Assembly: GCA_047495785.1 (NCBI GenBank)
Contig: JBLDXI010000017.1
Span: 1 to 64,000 of the forward strand
Reading direction: 5' to 3'
Origin: Lepidodermella squamata
Taxonomy: Eukaryota; Gastrotricha
DNA: 64,000 bases
Shown: piece by piece, positions 43,332 through 54,188 of the stretch
How positions within the stretch are numbered: position 1 is the stretch's first letter
How the letters are laid out: each line of letters starts with the position of its first letter
The notes under the pieces: generated by a model
Told to the model about the DNA's origin: nothing
The model's database searches: none
Seen by the model: only the letters and a program-made list of their open reading frames with translations
Made by a program: the position numbers and the translations under genes

Positions 43332-45458
43332 TCAATAGTAGAAGCGCTTTTTGCGCGGCAGTGGTTTTGGTTCCGCTTCATTGGCTTTGTCGAGCGGAAT
43401 GGCCGTTGACGGTGTTTCGTATCCTGGCGGTTGTGGGGCGGTTGGGACTTGAAGTGTCGGCATTATTGTCTGGATTTGGAGCGGATTTGAAGGGCGATTT
43501 CTATTGCAGATGAGGTAGATGATTGCGACGGTGTTCAGTGTCAGTATGAGAGAATTCGCTCCGGTTGGGAGAATCGATAGCAGCGCTGAGTGGGTGTCGT
43601 TGGAGGAGCCGATTTGTCCAACGTAGATACTCATCAGCTGCGTGAAGAGACCTAATTGGGCCGAGCTGGCGCTGATATTTTCGACGAGCCGCAGTGTTGT
43701 AGCATCATTCCGGTTGAACTCGTCACGCATGGTTGAATCCTTAAGGCTGGCGACGATTTTATCGATATTTTTGCTGTGTTGGGTCGGGTAGTCGCTGGTA
43801 TTGGGGTCAAGTAGCTTTAATCGACCCGACTCGGTGACCGTTAGTATCTCTTGGCGCAGATCCTCGTCGCATTCAAAGGCCGATGGGTGTAATTCGAGGT
43901 CGCCAATTTTAATGATGTGGTTGCAAGAGAGGTGGAAAATGTGGCCACTTTGCGAATATTTTCGGCTAAAAATTTGTTTTCTGGCGGTGCCATTAACGCG
44001 CCAGAGTGAGACAGTCGCCGGTTTTTGAAGGAGGAACGAGCTGTGGTTGAGTCGCACAACATCGCTGGCTTGTTCGCACCAGTTGAACTCGGCTTTCGAG
44101 CTGATAACGGGGTCGAGAGCTAAGGCGTGCTCGGAATCAGCGACGAGGCCGGTCTGTTGTAGCCAGTCTGGTGTCGTGGAAATATCGCAGAATTCAAGTG
44201 GGCAGACGATTTTGTGGGGTGAAATTGTGGTACAGGCGTCGAGACAGCTGGTAGGAAATAAGCGGACGGGCTGGTCTGAGCATTGGATGGCGGACATGCC
44301 GATGTAGACAGATCGCGGGGCCGTTAAACAGCTGCGGTTGCCCAGCAAGCTGATCGGGGACAAGGCGATGATGTTGCAGACCGAGTTTCTTATTATCGGA
44401 AGTTTCGCTCGAATTGTAACGTCGATGACATCGGGTTGATCGGCGCCGGTGATGGACATCCAGGCCGAGACAAACAATGGGACACCCTGGGTTAGTAATT
44501 TGACCGTTTCGTTGTGCCTGGGTGAGATTTGTAGCTGGCGGATGATTTTAGTCGCCATGGCCTCGGTCATTTCATAGGTACCGAACGAGCCATCGTTTAT
44601 GCCTACTCGGATGCGTTCGACATGCGCGAACTGGTCACGCATCGCTGCCTGCTTTGTGAAGTGAAAAGCAGTCAGTTTATTGAAGTTGTGCCACTTCTGC
44701 CGATCGCTGGTGTATTCGCTGGTCAAATTTATGAGCACATCTTCCACGGCTTGCAGACGTTGTCCTAGCCGGTGGGTTTGTTTCGCTAGCAGCATTGTGG
44801 CGTTGCCAATTTTTCTGATTTGAGTCTCATCCTCTTTTAAAGCAGCCGTCGCTGCGTAGAGGGCTTTCTTCGTATTTTCGTCAGTGGTCGAGCAACCGTT
44901 GTGTGAGAATAGTTCGTTGATGCCACGTAGAACTATCGAGGAGCAGATCCAGTCTAAGTCACGCCTGGCGCGGTATCGTTTCCCAGTCACTGTCGACGAG
45001 GCGGTCAGCTTCGCGGTCGACGGCTGGCACTGAGTGGCCCACTGCGACAAACAGTCGAACTCTGAGAATCCGAACGGCGGTATCGGCGTACACCATTTTC
45101 CGAGATAGGCGGCACATGATTTCAACTTGTCCCAAGGCGACGGAGCGAGCGATGTCCCAGTTTCCTCCCAAAAATCGAGTACGTGATGAACTTCCTCCGG
45201 ATAAAATTGGCGAATAAATTTCGGCTTTTGAAACTCAACTTGCATATTCAAGGCGGTTAAAATAACGTCGTCGAACATGTAGACCAGCTGTTTCTTAGTG
45301 CCTTTGAGCAATGCTTGCGGGAAAATTACGTGGTCAGAAGTGAAAGCGTCCGTGTTAAGTTCGATTTGCCGTTTTGAACGAGTAGAGGTGGCTGAAGAAA
45401 TTAGCGAAGCGGCGAGTGAGGCTACGGCAAGCCACAGGCGAAGGCCAGTAAGCGACAT
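43332..45458 (-). CDS. env: Envelope-like glycoprotein of the retrovirus-like element
   Basis: 708 residues. Signal peptide in the first ~25 residues (LWLAVASLAASLISSATS) followed by RSKR (27-30). A furin-like RARR lies at 163-166. The stretch after it (about 170-240) contains ELFSHNGCS and a helical, coiled-coil-like region (TKKALYAATAALKEDETQIR). Several N-glycosylation sequons and many cysteines. A single transmembrane helix lies at about 628-650 (LILTLNTVAIIYLIC), with a Pro-rich cytosolic tail ending KKRFYY. The layout is that of a class I-type fusion glycoprotein. Relation to known env families is not established. It is a separate ORF 81 bases after pol, so it is probably expressed from a spliced RNA. 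Confidence 0.75.
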   Translation of the reverse strand: MSLTGLRLWLAVASLAASLISSATSTRSKRQIELNTDAFTSDHVIFPQALLKGTKKQLVYMFDDVILTALNMQVEFQKPKFIRQFYPEEVHHVLDFWEETGTSLAPSPWDKLKSCAAYLGKWCTPIPPFGFSEFDCLSQWATQCQPSTAKLTASSTVTGKRYRARRDLDWICSSIVLRGINELFSHNGCSTTDENTKKALYAATAALKEDETQIRKIGNATMLLAKQTHRLGQRLQAVEDVLINLTSEYTSDRQKWHNFNKLTAFHFTKQAAMRDQFAHVERIRVGINDGSFGTYEMTEAMATKIIRQLQISPRHNETVKLLTQGVPLFVSAWMSITGADQPDVIDVTIRAKLPIIRNSVCNIIALSPISLLGNRSCLTAPRSVYIGMSAIQCSDQPVRLFPTSCLDACTTISPHKIVCPLEFCDISTTPDWLQQTGLVADSEHALALDPVISSKAEFNWCEQASDVVRLNHSSFLLQKPATVSLWRVNGTARKQIFSRKYSQSGHIFHLSCNHIIKIGDLELHPSAFECDEDLRQEILTVTESGRLKLLDPNTSDYPTQHSKNIDKIVASLKDSTMRDEFNRNDATTLRLVENISASSAQLGLFTQLMSIYVGQIGSSNDTHSALLSILPTGANSLILTLNTVAIIYLICNRNRPSNPLQIQTIMPTLQVPTAPQPPGYETPSTAIPLDKANEAEPKPLPRKKRFYY

Positions 45459-45539
45459 CGAAATTCGTTAATGAGTAAATATCAAGAAATATTTACAGTT
45501 CGGATAAATGGTTGGTTAAATTTTTCGCTCAAATAAAAT

Positions 45540-48500
45540 CTATACAGTAGGAGAAGAATCTGTATTGTTTGAAGATTGTTTCTTTCTCGACGTTCTGGTG
45601 ATTTGTGTTGTTCGAGTGTGTGCCTTGCCGGATTTCGGCGATGTTTGAACAACGGGGTTGGCGAAAGTTACACGCGTGCGAAGGTTATACGGCTGATGGA
45701 CGACCGTAGCGTCAAGATCTGACTTATTGAGCGAGTAGTTTCTGTCGGAGGTGACGCTAGTTGAGGACTTTTCAGGCGTCGTCACGCTTGATTGATTTTT
45801 CTCGGGTGACGAGGCTGGACGGTGTTGCGGGGCCACCGATTGCGGTTGGACAGGTGGTACAAGGCTAACCAAGTCCATGTCGAACTGGAATGGTGTTGGT
45901 CGTCGGTGGAATCCTGGCGATGCTGTCAAATGGCCAGTGTTTTGCATTCGAAATTTGTGGGCTGGTGTTGACGTTATTATTGGACTGAAATGGTCGATGT
46001 TTGACGGTGCTGACATGGAGGAATGGCGATTATCTTCGTGTGAGGTAGACGGTGCTGGCCCAGTTATTATTGGCGGTGAAGGCATTCTGGGCGGTGTTTC
46101 AGGCAATTCTGACGTGCTTGGGGTACGTCGTCGCGGTACCGGTGGCGTTGTTGGCGTCGTAGTCGCCGGCGTCGCGGTTGACGGCGTTGTACTTGCGGTC
46201 GTTGTAGTCGGTGTTGTACTTGTAGAAGTCGCCGTTGTAGTACCCGAACTGGCCGAGGTCGGCCTTTTCGAACTACGGAGTATGTACCCACCCGACGTGA
46301 AATTGTTGTCACGGGTTGGCTCATGAACAATCTGGCGGCTAAGCGTCTGGCGAAGATCAGGTAACGGCGACGCTGCGGCGGCGGGCGGTCGCGGCGCAGT
46401 CGACGCAGGTGTCGATGCGGCCGCAGCGCCGGGCGGCGCAGTCAACTTTGTAGCGCTCTTTGCCGACGAACGGGCCGACTGCTGCGCTTGCGAATATCGA
46501 TCAGCCGTGGGGAAATCGCGCAACCAGGCCAACTTGAGGCGGTTGCGATGGGCAAGGATATCACGACCGGACAGGTCAAAGAAGCGAATAGCGTAAGTAA
46601 CAGGCGAAACTCGAGCCACGACGGAATACGGGCCCTTGTAGCGAGATGCGAATTTCGGTATCACATCGGGCCGGTTACTGGGCACGTGGAGGTAGACAAG
46701 ATCGCCGATATCGAACGGCTCGCAATTCCCTGAACTGTGATCATAGCGCTCTTTCTCACGAGCACGCGCGAGTTGGAAACGAGCTCGAACGTCGTCGAAA
46801 GCGCGACGGAGTTTGTCATACAAGCCGTAGGCATGATTCTCACGCAACTCGTTCTGGGTCTTGGGCTGGGACGCAGGCTCCTCGGCGGAGCACTGCCAGT
46901 CCATAGCCAACTTGGGCATATGACCCAGCATAAGATACGCTGGTGGGTGGCGATGAGTCGAATGGTGAGACGAGTTGTAGCCGGAGCAGCAGGCCTTGAC
47001 GAAGCGGCACCAGTCGAGGTGCTGGCCGGGCACGACGTATTTCGCGATGCAGTTATTCATGACTAAATTCAAGTGTTCGCAATGGCCGTTAGTCTGCTGG
47101 TGATAGGCGGAGCTTTTAATACGACGAATCGCAAACGCATCAGTCACGTCCTCGATGAGCTTGGAGATGAAGTAGCGGGCGTTGTCATTGAGCAAAGCAC
47201 GCGGGCTACCGAAAATGTAGATCCAGTCGAGCAATTTCTCAATCACGGTTTCGGACTTAATATCCGGAATGGGCTCCCACAGCGTGAAGCCACTGAAATG
47301 ATCAGAAATGATGAGAATATAGCGCATTCCACGACGAGACGTAGGGTATGGACCGGCTACGTCCCAGGTGAGAAGCTCATTCACGTCATGCGAAAAGATG
47401 GGCTCCATCGGAGCACGCGGGTGTTTCACAGGGTGATCACGAATTTGGCACACCGCACATGATTTGACGTATTCAGCAGTAATTTCCTCGTAATTGCGGA
47501 AATAGAATCGATCTTTTAAGGTGGATAGGGTGCGTTCAACGCCGAAATGACATTTCTCGTCATGCATAGCGTGAAGCACGGTGACGATGAGATTCTCAGG
47601 TACGACGATCTGGTAACCCGATTCAGAGGCAGGGTAGTAGCGACACAACAAGCCATCAGGCGCTATGAAATACTTGCTACGCTGCTTTTGATTGTGACGA
47701 AGGCGGCGTTTCTTGGAGCGACAACGACGATCGGCGGCTTGCGCCGAAATCAAAACATCGCGAGTCAAGTTAACGCCACACGGCGTCAGGGAGCGGAACG
47801 GGTCGCCCTCGTGGTACGCGTTCTCGTCGACAACAACGTCGTCATCGAAAGTAAGATCGGACGTCATAGCGTTGATGCTGGCCGGGAGTGGCGTAGCTCG
47901 ATCAGGCATACGCGACATCGCATCGGCATTCGCATGAGTCGAACCTCGGCGCGTTATGATATTCAGCGGATATTGTTGTAGGATCATCAGGTAGTTGGAC
48001 AACCGACCACCGGTGTCCTTCCAGGTGTTCAAAGTACGAAGAGCAGCGGCGTCAGTAATGACGTCGGTGGTAATCGAATTCAAACCCGGCGAGATGTAAG
48101 GCTTAATCTGCTTTAGCCCGTACAGAACGGCAAGAACCTCTCGTTCACAACTAGAATAATTGCGCTCGGCCTTAGTCAGATTTCGAGAACCGAAAGCGAC
48201 TGGGCGCCGGGTACCGTCGTCCTGGTCTTGTTCGAGAACGTAGCCGAGACCGGACCCCGACGCATCAGTCGATAAAATAAATTTCTTGTCAAACTGAGGA
48301 AAGGCCAAACAAGGTGGCGAGATCAACGCCTTTTTAAGCTCATTAAAAGCGTTCTCGGCATCCTTATTCCAGTGAAAGTTGTTCTTACGCTGTAGCTCGT
48401 ATAACGGAGCTGCGATCATTGCAAAATTCTTGATAAATCGCCGATAATATCCGGCTAACGAGGTAAAAGCTCGAAGTTCGCTAACCGTCGTAGGGACGGG

Positions 48501-50230
48501 AAAATTCTGGACCTTCGAAACTCGGTCCCGAAAGATAGATAAACCATCCTGGCTAATAGTGTGGCCGAGATAGGTGATGGAACGACGAAAAAGTTGGCAT
48601 TTCGAACCCTTAATTTTCAAGTTCATTTTACGCATGCGCTCAAGCACGACGCGGAGATCATGAAAATGTTGTTCTTTATTCGGGCTGAAAACTAGAATAT
48701 CGTCGAAATAAGTGGCGACGATGCGGCCCAGTAAACCAGTCATGCAGAACGTGAGCAGACGGTTCCAATAGGCCGGGGCAGTTTGAGCACCGAAAGGCAT
48801 TCTATTCATGGTCCAGGACCCTTGGGATGATCTGAACCCTAAATATTGCTTTGAATCTTCGGACACTTTCATGTGAAAATAAGCCTGATTTATATCAATA
48901 GCTGAGAAAAGGCGTGCTTTCGACAATAAATCAAACTGGCTCCAAATTTGCGGTATTGGGTGTGAGCCGTCATTGACAGTCATGCTATTTAGGCGGCGAA
49001 AATCATGGGCTAGGCGCAGTGAACCATCCTTTTTCCTCAGGGCAAGGAGGCAGCTACTATATGGCGTAGCGGCCGGCTCAGCAATGCCGTGTTTAACCCA
49101 GTCTTGTATTTCTTTCTCAACCATTTCCCTCTCATGATGTGACTGACGCCGAAGCGGCTGAATGAACGGCGGGCCTTCGACCTTGACTTTGAACTCAAGG
49201 GCATCGCACAGGCCGATATCCAGCCTATGGCGCGCGAAACAATCCTTGAATTCGCTCAACAAACTACGCATCCTACGACGCTCATCGGCGGATAGCTCTG
49301 ACTTTTCCAAGTCGACATCGGGCTCCCAGTCATCGCGGGCGTCGGCCGGCGGCGGCGACGGCCGTTTGGATGACTGGCGGTTACGATCAGCGCCGATTAT
49401 GTCGATGTGGACACCCTCGACGAGAAAGGCGGCGACTTTTTGGCCTTTATAGATTTTCACAGGTGATCGCCCGGGGTTGAGTAACTCGACCCAAATACGA
49501 CCCTCATCATCTACCTTGGAAATTGAGCGTGAGACGACAAATTCGCGCTCATGATTTTGCGTGTCGCTAGGCTCGTCATGTAAATTATCACTAACGACGG
49601 TTTTTCCCGTAAGACCATGACCCGTAATGCGTGCACGGACGCGGATGGGCTTACCCGGCGGAAGAACTACATCATCCAAAGACGCTGCACGCAAATCCGG
49701 ATGCGTGACTGCGTTTATGGCGTACGGTGAATACGGCGCGGCGTGTAACGGAATAGAACCCGCGTTATCACGCAGAAAAATGACATTACGAGAATTGCTT
49801 ATACTGTCGGCGAACTTGTACGTAAAATCGTGACCTAACAAGCCGTCGGCATGCAAATTCCGAATGAAATAAAACTGGTGTAAAAATTCGTGTCCACCGA
49901 AGCGTATCGGGATAGTCGCCTTGCCCAAAACTTGCAAGGGCTGGTTATCAGGCCCGTTGGCTTTAGCGGGCTCAAGGCGAATACCAGGGTAAAGAAAGCG
50001 GGCATCGATGCAACTATGAGTCGCACCGGAATCGAGAAGCATGGCAACATGCCGAAGTGAGCAACTATCATTTTCAGCGACGTCAACTAAATCCATGTGA
50101 GCGACGAGGCCGCTCGGAGCGTGTGAACAAGAAGAAGACGGTAAAGTAGTGACAGATGAAATAATAGCGGGACAGGTGGCATCGGCGGAGGCGTGTCCGG
50201 TCCCATCGGACGGCCTCCTTAATAGTTTAA
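45540..50230 (-). CDS. pol: Pol polyprotein (protease-RT-RNase H-integrase)
   Basis: The frame is open from the gag overlap; the first ATG is at 50096, giving 1518 residues. Numbered from that ATG: aspartic protease LLDSGATHS (20-28), reverse transcriptase with YFDD near 462-465 and FSAIDINQAYFHM earlier, RNase H STDASGSGLGYV near 607, integrase zinc finger (CAVCQIRD), catalytic D in TWDVAGPYP (~909), second D in LLNDNARYF (~968), E in NGHCEHLN (~1008), and a GPY/F module (YKGPYSVVARV, ~1156). The last ~300 residues are a Pro/Thr/Ser-rich tail. It is in the -1 frame relative to gag, so it is made as a fusion by ribosomal frameshift. Confidence 0.93.
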
Positions 50231-51682
50231 ATGATCGCCACGCTGTTCACGCGCGTCATAAGACAAACGCGGCTGATAATCACGATCGCGCGACGGAGTA
50301 CGGCGCATGCCGCGCTGATGATAGGGCGAGTGACCAGAACGGTAGTCATCGCGAGAACGACACTGATCGGCATGATGACCAGGGCGGTGGCATTTATCGC
50401 AAACAGGGGTGCGAGGACGGCGATCGTCCCGCTGTTGTAGCAAATCGCGCATCTTGGAACGGCACTCGGCCTCGACATGGCCGGGCTTCGAGCAATAATA
50501 GCAGGACGGGCGCGAACCACCACGCCGATTATCATTATTAGAAGTGTTGTTATTATTATTACCGTTATCGCGGCTGCGGTAGGCGGGCCGGTTGTTGTAA
50601 TTACCACGGCCCTTGTCGTTGTAGCTCGGCTTGTTGCGACCAAGCTCCTGAACCTGCGCGGTCAGCGCGTTGACAGCTTGAATCAGCGCCGTTTCGGACG
50701 GCTCAGCCTTAACGACGGCGGCAGCAGCAGGCGGCGCCGCAGCGACGGGCGCAGGCGCAGGCGGTGCCAACGAGGCGGCCGCGCCAGGCGCGTAGTGCGG
50801 GGCGAGCGCGACCGGGGCCGGCGGCACATATAGAGGCGTACCTAACGAAGTCGCCGTCACGTGGGTGACCGGCGGCGGCGCGGCGCCAGGCAGGCCAATG
50901 GGAAAACCGGCATGGTTAAGGCCGAATGACGGCTGTGCATAGGGCTGTGGATACGAGGGAGTGTAAGAGACATGGCCGAATCCGGCCGGAAGCAGGGCCT
51001 GGGCGCCGGCAGGGCCGACGCGGATCGAGGTATCCGCGACCTCGGCGAGGCGCAATAACTCCTCGCACGTTTGAGGTACGCCAAGCATAGCCATACGCTC
51101 ACGAATAGCAGGCAAAATGCCGAAATAGACCCGATTAACGAGGTCCTTGCTAGTGTTTTCGGGTTCGCCACGCCCGGAATCAATCCACAAACGGCGAATA
51201 ACGTCATAATACTGGCGAACGGTCTCGCCAGGGTATTGAGGGCGAGAATAAAACTGCATCGAGGCTAACACGGTGTCCGGCGCAAGGCCGGACGCGGCGA
51301 GAAGCGCCTTCCGCGCCTCATCAAAAGTAGTAAATGCAGAATAGTCAATAGTCGCCCACACCCGCTCAAGTTTGTTCGACAGAAACAAGGGCAGCATGTG
51401 GAGGACATGTTGTAACGGGTGTAAGTGATTATCAGTGTCGCAAATGTAAGGCGCGACCTTAGCAAAACGACCCCAGGACGAAACGAACTCGTCGTAGGAA
51501 TCGCCAGAAATCTGGCCGACACGCACGAGCGCCAGCTCGATAGGCATGGCGAAGGCGGCGGCCGCAGTAGTAGGCGCCGGCGGCGCGGGACGGCCAGGCG
51601 TAGCGCCCGTGGCGGCCACGCCAAAACCGGGTACACCACCAGACAGAGCAGACCCAGCAGGGCCGGAGGAGCCGGATGCCAT
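50219..51682 (-). CDS. gag: Gag polyprotein of the retrovirus-like element
   Basis: 487 residues from the ATG at 51682 (MASGSSGPAGSALSGG). The frame is open upstream to 51790, but that part is in the LTR and primer-binding region. Ala/Pro-rich N-terminus, a capsid-like helical part (ARKALLAASGLAPDTVLASM, SRPQYPGETVRQYYDVIRRL), a Pro/Ala-rich linker, an Asn-rich basic stretch, then two CCHC zinc knuckles, CYYCSKPGHVEAEC and CDKCHRPGHHADQC. It ends two codons after a slippery heptamer. Confidence 0.9.
   Translation of the reverse strand: MASGSSGPAGSALSGGVPGFGVAATGATPGRPAPPAPTTAAAAFAMPIELALVRVGQISGDSYDEFVSSWGRFAKVAPYICDTDNHLHPLQHVLHMLPLFLSNKLERVWATIDYSAFTTFDEARKALLAASGLAPDTVLASMQFYSRPQYPGETVRQYYDVIRRLWIDSGRGEPENTSKDLVNRVYFGILPAIRERMAMLGVPQTCEELLRLAEVADTSIRVGPAGAQALLPAGFGHVSYTPSYPQPYAQPSFGLNHAGFPIGLPGAAPPPVTHVTATSLGTPLYVPPAPVALAPHYAPGAAASLAPPAPAPVAAAPPAAAAVVKAEPSETALIQAVNALTAQVQELGRNKPSYNDKGRGNYNNRPAYRSRDNGNNNNNTSNNDNRRGGSRPSCYYCSKPGHVEAECRSKMRDLLQQRDDRRPRTPVCDKCHRPGHHADQCRSRDDYRSGHSPYHQRGMRRTPSRDRDYQPRLSYDAREQRGDHLNY
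50225..50231 (-). promoter_or_regulatory. -1 ribosomal frameshift heptamer TTTAAAC
   Basis: The last gag codons are CAT TTA AAC TAT TAA. The heptamer T TTA AAC is in the X XXY YYZ register in the gag frame, and the -1 frame runs open into pol with no stop before the ATG at 50096. This is a classical simultaneous-slippage site. A downstream stimulatory stem is likely in the GC-rich sequence just after gag but was not folded here. Confidence 0.85.
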
Positions 51683-51738
51683 GAGACCGTAAAAACGAGG
51701 AAATGAGTGTGATGTGGCGGTAAAAGCAACGAAAAAAA

Positions 51739-51753
51739 CCACTTCTGACACCA
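51739..51753 (-). other. Primer-binding site of the retrovirus-like element
   Basis: On the minus strand, TGGTGTCAGAAGTGG begins six bases after the 5' LTR. It starts with TGG and matches the expected complement of the 3' end of a tRNA-Leu. The tRNA assignment is from memory of PBS types. Confidence 0.75.
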
Positions 51754-51759
51754 AAATAG

Positions 51760-51954
51760 TGTAATATCCGGCACGGTACGGATACCACACGGGTTCGATA
51801 TAAAGAGTAAATAACAGTCAGGCAGAAATGATCCAAAACTCCTCATTTTATTGTTATTGTGTTTCAGTATTTATACTGCGGCACGCAGGCCGCTTATTGG
51901 TTGGTATGCGGACCAATCGCGCTCGACTTGCGTGTCGCGCGTCCGCATAGCACA
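51760..51954 (-). repeat. 5' LTR of retrovirus-like element (promoter)
   Basis: 195 bases. In element orientation it has a TATA box TATAAATA (plus-strand 51868-51875) and, about 20 bases further on, AATAAA (51847-51852), so promoter and polyadenylation signal are close together. Identical to the other LTR by eye. Confidence 0.93.
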
Positions 51955-51958
51955 CAAC

Positions 51959-52340
51959 CATAAGGGGTAAATTATTTTGTAGTTCTCGGAGTGCTCTTCC
52001 TATTCATGGACATTTTCAACACTGTTGTATTTGTCAAGCTTTCCAAGCTTTTTTTCAATACTTATTTCATTTAACGATTCGATTTCTCTACAAATACTGA
52101 TACCATTCGTCGGGGTTTTGCTCATCTTATCCATATGCCCTTGAGTTTTTTCAGGCCAGGGTGAGAAATTGATTATTGTTTCTTAGTTTTGTGGGTGTTT
52201 CGAATGATTCGAAATGATTCGACAGCTGTTGTATCGACAAATAAAACATCTGGATGTTTACTTTAGTCGCTCGATATAACTAAGATGTCGAGCACTATCG
52301 GCGCAATTAAATCTTTCACAGTTCAAGTTTTTGGGGAGAT
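51959..52340. other. Spacer before channel gene D
   Basis: AT-rich sequence, originally contiguous with the 3' flank of channel gene C before the insertion at 42985-51954. A duplicated CGAATGATTCG-like motif occurs near 52200-52222. Probably the gene D promoter. Confidence 0.4.
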
Positions 52341-53661
52341 ATGCACAGGTTTCTGCTGAGCTTCACCTTCATCGTCTTATCTTTCACGCAAGAAATCAAG
52401 TTGCAGGGGAGAACGCTGTTTACAACAGTTGAGGAGAACTTCACCAAGCGTTTGGTGGAAGAATGCTGCCTGAGCTGCCATGCTCGACCAGTGGCCGAAG
52501 CGAAAGATTCGTTGAATCTTACACTCAATTTGTTGCCACATAGATTTCGAGAGATAAACGACCAAGATCAAACGTTAAATCGCTACAAATAAGCTACAAA
52601 TTAGCAAAACTCTTGTTGTTTCAGATTTGTGGTCTTTGCACAACTTGAAGTTACTTGGACACATCCGTGCACGATATGGAACGCAGCTGAGAACGGCATA
52701 GAAAGCGTCGAAATTCGATTGACAGATAATTGGTATCCGATGTTATTGCTGAGCAACGCCCCAGATATGGAGAATTACTGGGCTTTTGCTAGGTTCGAAA
52801 AATTCAATTTTTCAAATGGAGATGCACGATGTTTTGATGATTTAGATACAGCAGGGAATTCGGATTAGCAAGATATCACGCTAACGGGCATGCCTCCACA
52901 GTTTATGAAATGTCATTTGTCGTGACATGCCCACTCAGGTAAATTATTTCCCCCTTCGTTTTGTTTTTAAACGCAATGCTTCCTGTTCCGATAGTCTGGA
53001 GAAATTTCCTTTTGACCAGCAAACCTGTGCGATAGTTATCGAATCGTGGTATAACGTAAAAACGCAGATAATTCATGTCAATTCCAATTCCAAGCTTGTT
53101 GATCCAAACGATGCTAGCTTTATTGACTCGTCGAACATATGGAGCCTAGTTAAATCCTCAGCTCGCCCAGGCATCACGTCGTTCGCAAGCTATGGATTAA
53201 CGAGGAATTACTCATCGGCTATCTTCGAATTCACATTCAAGCGACGTTCCTCAATCTATATGATAAGCCTGTTCTATCCAAGTGTGGCTTTGATTGTCCT
53301 TCTTCTGGCATCTGGATTCATCCCGCCTCACCAGCCAGATCGGCCAGCGTTTTGCGTTACCGTCGTATTGGCCTACGTGGTTTTGCTATCTACGGTAACG
53401 GATGCCCTACCAAAAACATCAAACTTGAGCTACGCTACCATATTCATGGCGTTTCAGCTCGGAGTTGGAGTGTTTTGCTCTATTTATACGCTGATTACTT
53501 GTGGCTTGTCGGCGCTGGAATACTACACAGATGATAAAGTCACATATCTTAGATTTACTATGTCACGGATTCGGTGGTATGATGCCATCTTTTTTCCGTT
53601 ATTGGCACTTACAACTTTAATTGTTGATAGCGTGCTATTCCATCGTATGACTACCGATTGA
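52341..53661 (+). CDS. Cys-loop ligand-gated channel subunit D (type I)
   Basis: Exons 52341-52573, 52625-52792, 52855-52938 and 52995-53661 encode 383 residues; phase-2 introns. Signal peptide (FLLSFTFIVLSFTQE), type I cluster EECCLSCHARP, Cys-loop CPLSLEKFPFDQQTC across the last intron, M2 DRPAFCVTVVLAYVVLL, M3-M4 loop about 25 residues. Third exon 84 bases, as in gene A. Closest by eye to the broken gene F (shared exon 3 sequence YEMSFVVTCPL). Confidence 0.85.
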
Positions 53662-53925
53662 AATAAAAATATACCATTGGGTTTGAGCTCAATTTTATCA
53701 TATTCCAAAAGATGGAATCTTCTCTGAATTTCAAGTTGATGTACTCATTCCGGTTTTAAACGCGCAAAATCCGATATCAAGTCTCCAAGTTTCGGCCCTT
53801 AGGGCCAAACAAGTAAATTATAGCTATCGAGCACGATCGAGCAGAACCTCATGAAGAGCTAAAATTTTCGTTTCGTGCGTGCCTATCTGAGTGAACTTCA
53901 CTGACTAACTTGCTACGTTTTTCCA

Positions 53926-54088
53926 GCTGCATAGCGAATCACTCCACATAAGCAAATATTTGATCGTAAGTGTGCACGGAAGTTTCGGTTTTTTAGCGGC
54001 GCTCATTGCAAACTTTGTATGAAATAATAATGAGCCAATATATCGCCTCTCACATTTTATAATTGAGTTATTTCCGAATCTCAAGTAG
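53926..54088 (+). promoter_or_regulatory. Conserved upstream block of channel gene E
   Basis: About 160 bases ending ~100 bases before gene E (containing GCAAATATTT, GAAATAATAATGAGCCAA and TTTCCGAATCTCA) recur at 58263-58413 before gene G. It could be a shared promoter/5' UTR or simply a recently duplicated flank. Confidence 0.5.
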
Positions 54089-54188
54089 TAAACGCTGGTT
54101 GCACATTGATTTTCGTTTCTTACTTTTGTCTGAAATGAAATGAAGTGCCCATTGCAGTTATTTTGTTGTACAGAAAGCTGATTTGGAT

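Larger units (their letters stand above)
42985..51954 (-). mobile_element. Complete LTR retrovirus-like element with gag, pol and env
   Basis: Length 8970 bases. Two 195-base LTRs (42985-43179 and 51760-51954) look identical over their whole length. A 4-base target duplication CAAC flanks it (42981-42984 and 51955-51958). Reading leftward: 5' LTR, primer-binding site, gag, a -1 frameshift site, pol (protease, reverse transcriptase, RNase H, integrase), env, polypurine tract, 3' LTR. The domain order with integrase last is that of Ty3/gypsy elements, and the env makes it errantivirus-like in layout. All three frames are open, so it may still be active. GC-rich compared with surrounding DNA. 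Confidence 0.95.

Noticed and set aside
45877-50541. Plus-strand ORFs inside the retrovirus-like element
   Set aside because: They are shadows of GC-rich gag and pol coding sequence on the other strand.
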